NCBI RefSeq assembly: GCF_017916295.1
Contig: NZ_JAFMSS010000013.1
Coordinates: 1 to 64,000, forward strand
Origin: Rubellimicrobium arenae
GTDB lineage: Bacteria; Pseudomonadota; Alphaproteobacteria; Rhodobacterales; Rhodobacteraceae
Reading direction: 5' to 3'
Length of the DNA: 64,000 nt
The notes beneath the pieces were generated by a model. The model did no database searches and was not told where the DNA came from. It was given only the letters and a program-made list of their open reading frames with translations. The first letter of the stretch is position 1; each line of letters begins with the position of its first letter. A program made the translations under genes and the position numbers. Shown here piece after piece: positions 8,192-16,649 of this stretch.

Positions 8192-8496
8192 TGGCGTCCT
8201 CCCTGCGTGCTTCGTTTTGCCGCAGCCTACGACGATTGTCGTCGCTGACGAAGCAAATTCACAAGTTTCGACCTTATTGTCCCGGCAGCAGCATCCGGGC
8301 CCGCGGGCAGTTGGCATCAGCCAAGTCGATTTGATTGAGCGGGTCAGAACCTTTGTTGTGTCGACGTCAGGCCCTCTGCCTAAGCGATTGATCTCCTGTG
8401 CCGCCGTTGGGCTTGGGGTCGGGACCTCGATCAGCGGTTCCGACGGAACCCAACGCCCCCAAGTCCGATCACGGAGGAGCAGGTCACGAGAGCCGG
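8192..8496. other. Intergenic region upstream of the molybdenum hydroxylase
   Basis: This 305-bp gap separates xdhC-like from the Mo hydroxylase genes, all on the minus strand. It is locally less GC-rich than its surroundings and contains a 15-bp palindrome at 8230-8244. It is the likely site of the promoter for the hydroxylase-sox operon. No protein-like frame is seen. Confidence 0.5.
8230..8244. promoter_or_regulatory. 15-bp palindrome upstream of the hydroxylase-sox operon
   Basis: CGACGA and TCGTCG arms are separated by TTG, centred about 46 bases before the start codon at 8191. The perfect symmetry and location suggest an operator or a short leader hairpin. No regulator gene lies next to it, so its ligand is unknown. 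Confidence 0.35.
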
Positions 8497-9462
8497 TCAG
8501 CCCGAAGCGCCGACCGTGGCGGTTCCGCTTTTCGTCCATGCGACCGGCGAGGGGCGGCGCTCGATGATCTCGGCCACCACCGCCGCGGCGATCTCGCGCG
8601 GGCTCCGGGCCATGATGGGCAGGCCGATAGGCGCCCGGAGCCGCGCAAGGTCTGACGGCTGCAGCCCTGCCTCCAGCAGCCGGGCGCGGCGAGCCTCCAG
8701 CCTGCGGCGCGACCCCAGGACACCCACATACCCGGCCGAGGACGACAGGGCCGCCAGCAGGGCCGCCTGGTCGAGATCCGCATCGTGGGTTGCAATGGCC
8801 ACGGCAGTCCAGGGATCCGGCTCTAGCCGACGAAGGGCCACGTCAGGAGGATCGGTCCTGTAGTCGAGCGGAAGCGGCGCGGGGCCGGGCGGGCCGTTGG
8901 GCCTGACCAGGGTCACCTGCCATCCTTGCAAGAGGCCCCCGGCCGCGATGGCCAGCGCAAAGGGGTCGCTGCCCACGACAACGAGCCTTTGTGCCGGCTC
9001 GTGCAGGCGATTGACGATCCAGTTGCCCTCGACAGGCGCGTCCGGCAACTGGACCTGCCGCTGGTCGCCGCGGCTCAGGTATCGCAGGACTCGTCGGTCG
9101 CGGGCGGCCTCGACCAGGGCCAGCATCGCCGGGTCATCGGGCCGCACGGGTTCGAGCAGCAGGTCGATCCGGCCGCCGCAGGGCAGGCGTATATCGAAGA
9201 ACGGGCTGCCATGGCCGTAAGCGATCCGGCGGGGCTCCCAGGTCCTGAGGATGTCGCGCGCGTGCCGTGCGACATCGCTCTCCACGCAGCCGCCCGAAAG
9301 GAAGCCCCAGGCGCTTCCGTCGGTGACCACCATCTGCGAACCGACCGCCCGGGGGCCGCCATCGGCCGCGACGATCGTCACCAACGCGAATGGGCTGGCC
9401 GAATCCACGAGGGACGAGATGATGGGCAGGACGTCATCGACGTCGTCGAGCGGCCAATCCAT
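8497..9462 (-). CDS. XdhC/CoxI-family molybdenum enzyme maturation factor
   Basis: The start at 9462 gives 321 residues. The N-terminal XdhC_CoxI half has the L-V-T-I-V-A-A-D-G-G-P-R-A-V-G segment and the S-G-G-C-V-E-S-D motif (near 75). The C-terminal Rossmann-like half has a V-V-V-G-S-D-P-F-A strand and the Y-V-G-V-L-G-S-R-R-R motif. XdhC-type proteins bind molybdenum cofactor, help sulfurate it and insert it into xanthine-dehydrogenase-family enzymes in the cytoplasm. It lies upstream of, and in the same direction as, the Mo hydroxylase it probably serves, although a 305-bp gap may give that operon its own promoter. Confidence 0.88.
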   Translation of the reverse strand: MDWPLDDVDDVLPIISSLVDSASPFALVTIVAADGGPRAVGSQMVVTDGSAWGFLSGGCVESDVARHARDILRTWEPRRIAYGHGSPFFDIRLPCGGRIDLLLEPVRPDDPAMLALVEAARDRRVLRYLSRGDQRQVQLPDAPVEGNWIVNRLHEPAQRLVVVGSDPFALAIAAGGLLQGWQVTLVRPNGPPGPAPLPLDYRTDPPDVALRRLEPDPWTAVAIATHDADLDQAALLAALSSSAGYVGVLGSRRRLEARRARLLEAGLQPSDLARLRAPIGLPIMARSPREIAAAVVAEIIERRPSPVAWTKSGTATVGASG

Positions 9463-10113
9463 GCGCGTCCCCGCGTTCGGTGTGAAACCTCGGTCCGAAG
9501 TGAGTAGAGCGTCCGGAGCCGGACGCGAGTTCCGGCCCTGAGCATGGAGCTTCGTGGATGAAAGCGTCAAGTGGGCACCGTCGGACAGCTTTTTCCGGAC
9601 CAGGAGGGCAGCGCTGCCGGAGAAATGCCGCCTCCGCCTGACAGGGGTCGTGCCTTAGCTTGCTGCATGACCCAGCGCAGCTGGTCTGCTGGTTCGGAAC
9701 CTCGCCTGGGGCGATCCCTCTGATGGTGAGACGCTGCGTCCGGTTCTGGGCGCGGCTGCGGAACATGGAGGCCCCGCTCCATAAGGTGGCCCAATGGCAG
9801 CCATGGGATGGTCCGACTCGGGTAGCTGCGGCGTGGCGGACATCTGCGGCCGAAATCCTGCCCTGACCTCGCAGGGCTGCTGACTGCAGCCGCGCTCGTC
9901 GGGGTGGTGCCGGGGGGGTGGGGAGACACAGTCCCGCAGTCATCGACTGGGGAGGGCCGATGCCAGCGGACGAGCTTGTACCGGCTTGCCGGCATGGCGG
10001 CTGCCTGCCCATCCCTGCCGCAAACATACGATGAAGCGTCGTTCCCGTTTGAAGTCCCGCTGCAATGCAGCTAGGAGCTCCATCCAGGAGAAGTGAGGCA
10101 GGGACACCGGCGC
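9463..10113. other. Divergent intergenic region between xdhC-like and psd
   Basis: About 650 bp separates two divergently transcribed genes. It must contain both promoters. Weak open frames on both strands show no motif. I see no obvious operator or repeat. Confidence 0.4.
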
Positions 10114-10806
10114 ATGACGATGTGGGGCACGTTCCTCAAACCCATGCACCCGGAAGGATACCGCTTCCTGCCGTTCTTCGGCTTGGGCGCGCTGATCCTG
10201 TTCCTGATCTGGGAGCCCCTGGGCTGGTTGGGCGTCGGCCTCACGATCTGGTGCTACTACTTCTTCCGCGACCCGCGCCGTTCGGTGCCCCAGGCCGAAG
10301 GGTTGGTGGTGAGCCCGGCGGATGGCGTGGTCTCCCTCATCGGGCCTGCCGTGCCCCCTCCGGAGCTCGGGATGTCGCCCGAGCCGCTCACGCGCGTGAG
10401 CGTCTTCATGTCGGTGTTCAACTGCCATGTGAACCGCACGCCGGTGGCTGGCCGTGTCGCGGCCGTCGCTTACCGGCCGGGCAAGTTCCTGAACGCCTCG
10501 CTCGACAAAGCGAGCGAAGACAACGAGCGGAACGCGCTCTGCCTCGAACTCGCCGATGGGCGCCAGCTCGCGGTCGTGCAGATCGCCGGGCTGGTGGCGC
10601 GGCGCATCCTCTGCTGGGCGAAGGTGGGGCAGGGGCTCCGGACCGGGGAGCGTTTCGGCCTCATCCGCTTCGGCTCTCGGCTCGACGTCTATCTCCCGCC
10701 CGGTGTGACGCCCCTGGTCGCGCTGGGTCAGACCATGGTGGCGGGCGAGACGGTGATCGCGGATCTGTCGCGCACCGGCCCAGCCCGTCCAGCGCAGGAG
10801 GACTGA
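10114..10806 (+). CDS. psd: Phosphatidylserine decarboxylase
   Basis: A 230-residue proenzyme of the short bacterial type. The start at the ATG beginning M-T-M-W-G-T-F fits the usual alphaproteobacterial N-terminus; a GTG at 10093 is possible but its AGGAG lies only two bases away. Two hydrophobic segments follow at about 20-50. The self-cleavage site is the Gly-Ser pair of R-F-G-S-R (about 187-188), where Ser becomes the pyruvoyl group. Conserved N-C-H-V-N-R-T-P and N-E-R-N segments are present. The enzyme turns phosphatidylserine into phosphatidylethanolamine at the inner membrane. It leads a three-gene operon with pssA and pmtA; the next start is three bases after its stop. Confidence 0.93.
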   Translation: MTMWGTFLKPMHPEGYRFLPFFGLGALILFLIWEPLGWLGVGLTIWCYYFFRDPRRSVPQAEGLVVSPADGVVSLIGPAVPPPELGMSPEPLTRVSVFMSVFNCHVNRTPVAGRVAAVAYRPGKFLNASLDKASEDNERNALCLELADGRQLAVVQIAGLVARRILCWAKVGQGLRTGERFGLIRFGSRLDVYLPPGVTPLVALGQTMVAGETVIADLSRTGPARPAQED

Positions 10807-10809
10807 GGA

Positions 10810-11565
10810 ATGGAGGCGCCCCCGGATCCCCGGCCCCGGCTCTCGGTCGCGCAACTTCTTCCCAATGCCATAACCCTGGCCGCGCTCTGCGCCGGGCTCA
10901 CGGCCATCCGCTTCGCCTTCGAGGGCGCGTTCGACATCGCCGCCGGGCTGATCCTTCTGGCCGCGGTGCTCGACGGACTCGACGGGCGGCTGGCGCGGCG
11001 GCTCCGCAGCGAGAGCGCCATGGGAGCCGAGCTCGACTCGCTGTGCGACTTCGTGGACTTCGGGGTGGCGCCGGCGCTGGTGATCCATATCTGGGCCACG
11101 GGGGGCGAAAGCGATGGTCTCAGCTGGATCGCGGCACTGGTTTATGCCGTGGCCTGCGCCTTGCGGCTGGCTCGGTTCAACATCGGCAGCCGCGTGCCCT
11201 CGCTCGGTGGGCAATCCGCAAAAACCTTCACGGGGGTCCCGTCGCCCGCCGGGGCCATGCTGGCGCTGCTCCCGCTCTTTGTCGCCAACCTGGCGCCCAC
11301 CGTCGTCCTGCACCCGGCGCTGACGGCCCTATGGCTGATGCTGGTCGCGGGCCTGATGGTGAGCCGCCTGCCCACCCCGGCCTTCCGTCCGGTCCGCATC
11401 CGTCCCGAGCAGGCCCGGATGCTGCTCCTCGGAGCGGTGGCGCTGGGCGCGGCGCTCCTGACCTATCCCTGGCTGACCCTTGTGCTGCTGGACCTTGGCT
11501 ACCTCCTGCTGCTGTTGTCGGGCTGGGCCCGGCTTGGGCGGCACTTTCCACGAAAGGACAGGTGA
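10810..11565 (+). CDS. pssA: CDP-diacylglycerol-serine O-phosphatidyltransferase
   Basis: A 251-residue integral membrane enzyme with about seven or eight hydrophobic segments. The CDP-alcohol phosphotransferase signature D-G-L-D-G-R-L-A-R-(x)8-G-(x)3-D-(x)3-D is intact at about residues 57-80 and supplies the Mg- and CDP-binding aspartates. It makes phosphatidylserine from CDP-diacylglycerol and serine, feeding psd upstream and pmtA downstream. Its stop is directly followed by the pmtA ATG, so translation is probably coupled. Type II pssA next to psd is common in Rhodobacterales. Confidence 0.92.
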   Translation: MEAPPDPRPRLSVAQLLPNAITLAALCAGLTAIRFAFEGAFDIAAGLILLAAVLDGLDGRLARRLRSESAMGAELDSLCDFVDFGVAPALVIHIWATGGESDGLSWIAALVYAVACALRLARFNIGSRVPSLGGQSAKTFTGVPSPAGAMLALLPLFVANLAPTVVLHPALTALWLMLVAGLMVSRLPTPAFRPVRIRPEQARMLLLGAVALGAALLTYPWLTLVLLDLGYLLLLLSGWARLGRHFPRKDR

Positions 11566-12183
11566 ATGGAGCTGCAAGCGGTCGAGAAGTCCTATGCCCG
11601 CTGGGCGCCGGTCTATGACCGGACCTTTGGGGCAGTCACCGACGTGGGGCGGAGGCGGGCCACGTCGCTCCTGAGCGAACTCGGAGGATCGGTGCTGGAG
11701 GTGGGCGTGGGCACCGGGCTCGCGCTGCGCCATTACGGCCCGCGCGTCGCCGTGACGGGGGTGGACTACAGCGAGGAGATGCTCGCCAAGGCCCGTGCCA
11801 AGGTGGCCGAGGATGGACTCACGAACGTCGTTTCCCTGCGCCGGATGGATGCGCGGGAACTCGACTTTTCCGACGAGAGCTTCGACCATGTGGCCTGCAT
11901 GCATGTCGTCTCGGTGGTGCCCGAGCCTGAACGCGTGATGGCCGAGATCGCCCGCGTGGTGCGGCCTGGGGGAACGGTGGTGGTCGTGAACCATTTCCAG
12001 CGCGCCCGGGGCGCGCTCGCAGTGGCCGAGCGGATGGCGGCGCCGCTTGCAGACCTCCTGGGCTGGCATTCGGACTTCGACAGGAGGCGCGTGCTGGGCG
12101 AGGCGCGGCTCCGGCTCGTCGAGGAGCGCACGCTGCCGCCCTTGGGCATGATGACCCTGATGCGGCTTGTGAAGGCCGGGTGA
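11566..12183 (+). CDS. pmtA: Phosphatidylethanolamine N-methyltransferase (PmtA-type)
   Basis: A 205-residue class I SAM-dependent methyltransferase. Motif I is V-L-E-V-G-V-G-T-G at about 44-52, followed by the acidic V-D-Y-S-E-E-M-L strand and a V-V-x-P-G-G-x loop. The N-terminal Y-A-R-W-A-P-V-Y-D signature is characteristic of Rhodobacter-type PmtA, which methylates PE stepwise to phosphatidylcholine. Together with pssA and psd it forms a contiguous PS-PE-PC pathway. It is soluble or peripheral, with no membrane segment. A UbiE-like quinone methyltransferase is the alternative, but size, motif and context favour PmtA. Confidence 0.87.
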   Translation: MELQAVEKSYARWAPVYDRTFGAVTDVGRRRATSLLSELGGSVLEVGVGTGLALRHYGPRVAVTGVDYSEEMLAKARAKVAEDGLTNVVSLRRMDARELDFSDESFDHVACMHVVSVVPEPERVMAEIARVVRPGGTVVVVNHFQRARGALAVAERMAAPLADLLGWHSDFDRRRVLGEARLRLVEERTLPPLGMMTLMRLVKAG

Positions 12184-12730
12184 CGGGGCCACCTCGCCGA
12201 AGGTTCTCGATCGATCAACCTGCGGCCACGCGAGGGGAGAGAACGTGACCGAACCCTGGGCTCGCGGGGCGGACCTTTGCCCCAGCCTCGGCTGGCGCCC
12301 CGGCGAACCTTCGGTCCAGTCGGCGGGGGGCGCCCCTCGCGGCAGGGCCGGAAGGCAGCCTTGGACGCGCCGGGCCTGGCGCGCATCGGGAGGCCCGTCG
12401 CCCTCCGGGGGTCCTTGGGCCCGTGACGCGTCACCGAGGCGATCTCCATCATGTTCGTGTCCCCGTCCTCGTCAGGGCCGGACGGGTCAGGGGGAAGGCG
12501 GGCCAGGGCGATCTGGCGCGACCAGGGCAGGACGCGGTCGTCAAACGGCTCGTTTGATGCCTGCGGACCGTCGGCGTACCCTGCCACCTCAGTCCGTGGC
12601 GCAGAGCGGACATGATCCGCTGGACGATGGCCTGACCGTCGATCTCGGACGTGCCCCGGCACTTGCCGCCTTTGAGCAAAGTAGAAGGAACCTGCCCGGA
12701 CTGGCTCCGTTGCGCTGCAGGAGGTGGCGC
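12184..12730. other. Intergenic region holding the IS5-like relic
   Basis: This 547-bp gap follows the psd-pssA-pmtA operon. Apart from the decayed transposase segment on the minus strand there is no credible gene; the plus-strand open frame running into the next gene from 12245 is Arg/Pro/Gly-rich and lacks a start signal. Confidence 0.45.
12430..12660 (-). pseudogene. Relic of an IS5-family transposase
   Basis: Between pmtA and the DUF1206 gene, the minus strand at 12584-12655 encodes R-G-x-S-E-I-D-G-x-A-I followed by I-M-S-A-L-R-H-G-L-R-W. This matches in spacing the IS5-type N-terminal motif (V-D-D-R-R-V-I-S-G-I ... L-R-H-G-L-R-W). The match continues in a second frame: G-P-Q near 12570, W-S-R near 12520, and M-M-E-I-x-S-V-T-x-H near 12440, where IS5 enzymes have M-I-D-A-T-H-L-K-A-H. 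The segments are in two frames and the ends are missing, so this is a dead fragment. No terminal inverted repeats were found. Confidence 0.42.
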
Positions 12731-13579
12731 ATGCGCGAGGATGCTCTGGCGTGGACAGTGCCCGTGATGCGGGCGGGATATGCGGGTCGGGGGCTGACTT
12801 ACCTCGTCATCGCGGGCTTCTCTCTTTGGGCGATCTGGCGAGGTGGCCAGGCACAAGGGCCGTCCTCGGCGCTCGCGAGCCTCGAGGGCACCACAGGCGG
12901 TGGCATTGTCCTCGTCCTGATATTTCTGGGCCTTATCGCCTATGCGGCTTGGCAGGTGCTTGCGGCCGCAATGGACCTCGAGGCCCACGGACAGGACGCG
13001 AAGGGCGTTGCCGGGCGACTGGGGATGGCGATCTCCGGTCTCGTCTATCTCAGCCTTGCTTTCGCGGCGCTGACGCTTCTCCTTTCCTCGGCCGGACCCG
13101 AAGGCGAGTCGCGGCTCCGTGAGTGGATCGGAACGGTGATGGGCTGGCCCGGTGGCAGATGGCTCGTGGGACTGGCCGGACTGGTCATCATGGGCGCGGG
13201 CGCGAAATATGTCATGGAGGGCTGGACGGCCAGTTACGAGAGGTACTTGGCAGCCAATTCCTCGACCGCCCGATGGCGGACCCCGCTCCGGGTCGGGGTT
13301 GCGGCGCACGGCGTCGCCCTTGGTGTGATCGGGCTCCTGTTCCTGACCGCAGCCTGGCGGGCCGATCCGTCGGAGGCGGGCGGCTTGGCCAGCGCCTTCG
13401 ACTGGCTGGGAGAGCAAGCCTATGGCCGTGCCTTGGTCGCCGCGCTTTGCCTGGGGCTCCTTGGCTTCGCGCTCTTCTGCTTCGTGAACGCCCGCTGGCG
13501 CATCGTGCCGCGCGTGGCCGGCGACAAGACCGAAACCCTGGCGCGCGCCGCGCAGCGACTGGCCGCCAAAGTGGCCTGA
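12731..13579 (+). CDS. DUF1206 family membrane protein
   Basis: A 282-residue integral membrane protein made of three similar units, each with two hydrophobic helices. Each unit starts with an R-x-G-x-x-x-x-G-x-x-Y type motif: R-A-G-Y-A-G-R-G-L-T-Y near 15, G-R-L-G-M-A-I-S-G-L-V-Y near 93, and L-R-V-G-V-A-A-H-G near 190. This triple repeat defines the DUF1206 family, whose function is unknown. The start is the ATG just after a G-A-G-G-T-G stretch; upstream in-frame codons have no coding character. It stands alone, with the IS relic upstream and a 279-bp gap downstream. Confidence 0.85.
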   Translation: MREDALAWTVPVMRAGYAGRGLTYLVIAGFSLWAIWRGGQAQGPSSALASLEGTTGGGIVLVLIFLGLIAYAAWQVLAAAMDLEAHGQDAKGVAGRLGMAISGLVYLSLAFAALTLLLSSAGPEGESRLREWIGTVMGWPGGRWLVGLAGLVIMGAGAKYVMEGWTASYERYLAANSSTARWRTPLRVGVAAHGVALGVIGLLFLTAAWRADPSEAGGLASAFDWLGEQAYGRALVAALCLGLLGFALFCFVNARWRIVPRVAGDKTETLARAAQRLAAKVA

Positions 13580-13858
13580 GCCTCCCGCTCACTTATGCTG
13601 GACGGCAGGGTTGCAGCCCAACACGGGATCGGAGTTGCCGGCGCAACGCCTCAAGATCGATGCACCGACCGGGAAAGCGGCGTTGGACCTGCTTGCTGAT
13701 GCTCCTGGGCGTCATGTCCCACGACTGGAGGCGGGACTTGGCGTCATGCCGTCTGGCGATCTGGTGCATGCTGGCCGTCAGCGGCATAAGTGGGGCAGGT
13801 CGCGATCGTGCCGAGGGCGGTACGAGGCGGACGACCGCAGACCGAAGTCAGTTATATC

Positions 13859-14614
13859 ATGCCCTTGGCCGACCTGATGCTTCTCATTCTGTCCGGATTC
13901 CTTGCCGGAGTGGTGAACGCCATCGCAGGGGGCGGCACATTCCTGACCTTCGGCGCGCTGACACTGGTCGGCCTGCCGCCCATCGCCGCGAATGCCACCT
14001 CCTCCATCACGCAGTTCCCGGGCTACATCACCTCGACCCTCGCATACTGGGGCGATCTCAAGCGGATGTGGCGGAGCGCCGTTCTGCTGGGACTGGTGTC
14101 CGCGTTGGGATCGGGGGCAGGTGCGCTGATCCTGCTGGCGCTGTCGAACCCTTCCTTCCGGGCCATGGTGCCATGGCTGCTTCTGGCCGCGACCGCTCTT
14201 TTCGCCGCTGGACCCTGGCTCAAGCCAAAGAGCAGGGCCGGGACGAACGAGGATGAGAAGGCGTCTTTCGTCGCTCTCGTCCTCCAGTTCCTCACATCCA
14301 TCTATGGCGGGTTCTTCGGCGCAGGCATGGGCGTGATGATGCTGGCGACCCTCGGCCTGACTCAACGTGGCGACTACCATCGCCTGAACGCCTTGAAGAA
14401 CTTGTTTGCGGCCATCATCGCCGCCGTGGCCATCGTGGTCTTCGTCGGCGGCGGAGTCGTGGCCTGGCCGGAGGCGATCGTGATGATCCCGGCCGTGGCG
14501 CTGGGGGGCTATGCGGGAGTCTGGACAGCCCGGCGGGTACCGCAAACGATCGTGCGCCTGGTCGTCATCGCGGTCGGACTGCTTCTCGCATTCTACTACT
14601 TCGCGCAGGGCTAG
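13859..14614 (+). CDS. TauE/SafE-family anion exporter
   Basis: A 251-residue protein with about eight membrane helices in two repeated halves. The first half opens with the family hallmark G-F-L-A-G-V-V-N-A-I-A-G-G-G-T-F-L near residues 14-30, and the second contains the matching Y-G-G-F-F-G-A-G-M-G-V near 151-161. Members export sulfite, sulfoacetate or related organic anions, or import small carboxylates. The start is the ATG opening M-P-L-A-D-L-M-L; the longer frame adds an Arg-rich, non-membrane leader that is unlikely. A sulfur role is tempting given the sox genes 6 kb away, but they are not in one operon. Confidence 0.85.
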   Translation: MPLADLMLLILSGFLAGVVNAIAGGGTFLTFGALTLVGLPPIAANATSSITQFPGYITSTLAYWGDLKRMWRSAVLLGLVSALGSGAGALILLALSNPSFRAMVPWLLLAATALFAAGPWLKPKSRAGTNEDEKASFVALVLQFLTSIYGGFFGAGMGVMMLATLGLTQRGDYHRLNALKNLFAAIIAAVAIVVFVGGGVVAWPEAIVMIPAVALGGYAGVWTARRVPQTIVRLVVIAVGLLLAFYYFAQG

Positions 14615-15398
14615 GCAGGCTCCTTGGAGGGTGATGTCGGGGCAATGAGACGCGCGCAGGCGAAGGGCAGCCACCCTCTGCGCCATGTCTTAGCTCATCC
14701 CGGATCCGACGAGCATGGGGTCGAGATCGGCTACCAGTTCGTGCGCTTCTGGACTCTGGCGCTCGGCGCACCATCAGGGCGGGGCGTGGAGGTATTCGTC
14801 TCGAACACCCGGGGGAATAGGGCCACTTTGACGTTCCTCAGAGCACACTAAGGACGCACGGCCAAGTCCACCAATTCGTGGCCGCTGAACTGGGTTCAGC
14901 AGCGCGTCCCTTGAGGAGGTCGGAGCCGACGATCGGCAGGAGACACGGCGGTAGGACGCGCAAGCGGCTCGGGTCCGCCCATCAGTCGTTCCGACGACGC
15001 TAGCCTGAGATGCGTCGCTTCCAGAGCCTGCAACATACGCAGGAACCTGCTTCGGGCCGTTCTTCGATCCACAGCCTCTTCACCTCACGGCTCAGTTCCT
15101 TCAGCCGCACGTCGAGAACCTGAACCGCGCGGCGGTTGCCGAGGAGCGGACCCCGAGTGCTGCCTCAACATCCGCACCCCGGCCAGGACCGACACAGGAT
15201 CATGTTCGGCCGACAGCGCCCATCTACCGGATACAGGACCTCTTCGGTTGACGCAGATCCATGACCGCGCCTCCTCCTGCATTCGGTCTTGTCCGGGGCA
15301 GGGTCAGGATTTCCGTCCTTGAGCCGCAGGCCGCGATCTCCGATCACGAGGGCATTCCACAGTCCTTTACGACAATCTGCATTTCCAGGGAGGCGATC
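14615..15398. other. Intergenic region, no supported gene
   Basis: About 780 bp between the TauE-like gene and the protease gene. The minus strand near 15060-15130 can be read as L-K-E-L-S-R-E-V-K-R-L, vaguely transposase-like, but too short and without a frame to support it. Only the ribosome-binding site of the next gene (GGGAGG near 15388) is clear. Confidence 0.4.
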
Positions 15399-16649
15399 AT
15401 GACGCTTTGCCGCTTCGCCAGCCACAAGGTCCAAGTGCTGAGCCGACCTATGCTTCTGTCGGTATCGGTCCTGGCTGCGACGTGGGCTTTGCCGGTTCTG
15501 GCGCAGGGCTACCTCGACTTTGGCGCAAACGCGAGCCGCTGGGCCTATGACGGCGAATGCGACGATCCGCGCTTTGCAGGGCCGGGCGCGGCGGACGTGC
15601 TGGTCCAAGAGGATCTCATGGCCGATGCCGCCGACTGCGAAGCGGCCTTCCGCATGGGATCGGTCTGGCTGCAAACCGGCGGCGCGCCCAGCAAGATGCC
15701 TTCTGCACCGCAGCCCGTGGCCCCGCGGCCGGGAGTCATCGATTTCGGCTTCAACACGAGCCGGTGGGCCTATGACGGCGAATGCGACGATCCACGCTTT
15801 GCGGGGCCGGGCGCGGCGGACGTGCTGGTGCCCGAGGACTACATGGCCGACGCCGCCGACTGCGAAGCGGCGTTCCGCATGGGATCGGTCTGGTTGCAAG
15901 AGGGGGTGCCAGGGCCAATTGGCATGCCGATCGCGCCAAAATTGCCGCCGTCTGGTCCCGGGATGACGCCGCAGGGTCCCGAAGCCGAGCCGCCCCCTCA
16001 GGAACCTGCCGAGCCGCCCGTGGTCAGCATGGATTGGCCCGCTTGGGCGCCCGCCACAACAGATCGGAACGAGGCCGAAAGCGCGATTGCGATGGAGCCG
16101 CAGGAGGTCTTTGCGGCGACGGAGGGCTCCATCTATCTTCTGTTGGCGGCGGCAACGCCGGAGGAGCTTGCGGCGGGCGAGGGCTCGCTGGGATCGGCTG
16201 TCGCCATCTCCAAGCATTTGGCCCTGACCAACTGCCACGTTGTCGAAGGTGCCCCCTCCATGACGCTGGTCGACGAGACGAGCGACGAAGAGATCGCGGT
16301 CGAGCTGCTGTCCGCAGACCCGGAGACGGATCGCTGCATCCTGCGAACCGACGCTTGGCTGCGGCCCATCAAGGCGATCCGGCCCGCCGATTCCCTCACC
16401 GTGGGCGAGCGGGTCTACTCGATCGGCAACCCGTCAGGCCTCAGCAAGACGTTCGCCGAGGGCCTGATCTCGGGGGTCCGCGAGGATGGCGGCATAACGC
16501 TGGTCCAGACTTCCGCACCGATCTCACCCGGATCGAGCGGCGGTGCGCTGGTGGACGCGTCGGGCGCCCTTGTCGGGATCACGACCTTCCTGCTGCGCGA
16601 CACCCAGAACCTCAATTTCGCGATTTCGGCCAGCGCCTTTTGGGAGTGA
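15399..16649 (+). CDS. Secreted trypsin-like serine protease with two Cys-containing N-terminal modules
   Basis: A 416-residue protein with a signal peptide (cleavage near residue 36) and a good GGGAGG site seven bases before the ATG. Residues 37-92 and 112-167 are two copies of a module with W-A-Y-D-G-E-C-D-D-P-R-F at its start and A-D-C-E-A-A-F near its end, each with two Cys probably bridged. A Pro-rich linker (170-210) leads to a chymotrypsin-fold domain (about 235-416) with catalytic His280 (T-N-C-H-V-V), Asp311 (E-T-D-R-C-I-L) and Ser380 (P-G-S-S-G-G). C279 and C313 may form a disulfide. It is an S1C/HtrA-like protease without a PDZ domain. The D-G-E-C-D-D-P-R-F module is known in various alphaproteobacterial secreted proteins but has no assigned function. 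Confidence 0.85.
   Translation: MTLCRFASHKVQVLSRPMLLSVSVLAATWALPVLAQGYLDFGANASRWAYDGECDDPRFAGPGAADVLVQEDLMADAADCEAAFRMGSVWLQTGGAPSKMPSAPQPVAPRPGVIDFGFNTSRWAYDGECDDPRFAGPGAADVLVPEDYMADAADCEAAFRMGSVWLQEGVPGPIGMPIAPKLPPSGPGMTPQGPEAEPPPQEPAEPPVVSMDWPAWAPATTDRNEAESAIAMEPQEVFAATEGSIYLLLAAATPEELAAGEGSLGSAVAISKHLALTNCHVVEGAPSMTLVDETSDEEIAVELLSADPETDRCILRTDAWLRPIKAIRPADSLTVGERVYSIGNPSGLSKTFAEGLISGVREDGGITLVQTSAPISPGSSGGALVDASGALVGITTFLLRDTQNLNFAISASAFWE
15537..15674 (+). repeat. First copy of a 138-bp in-frame coding duplication
   Basis: This stretch encodes residues 47-92 of the protease and is nearly identical, at the DNA level, to 15762-15899, 225 bp downstream. Synonymous positions are also largely identical (for example over the D-G-E-C-D-D-P-R-F codons), pointing to a recent duplication or gene conversion. 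Confidence 0.8.
15762..15899 (+). repeat. Second copy of the 138-bp in-frame coding duplication
   Basis: Encodes residues 122-167 of the protease and pairs with 15537-15674. Only a few substitutions separate the copies, for example Q-E-D-L-M in the first and P-E-D-Y-M in the second. Confidence 0.8.
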
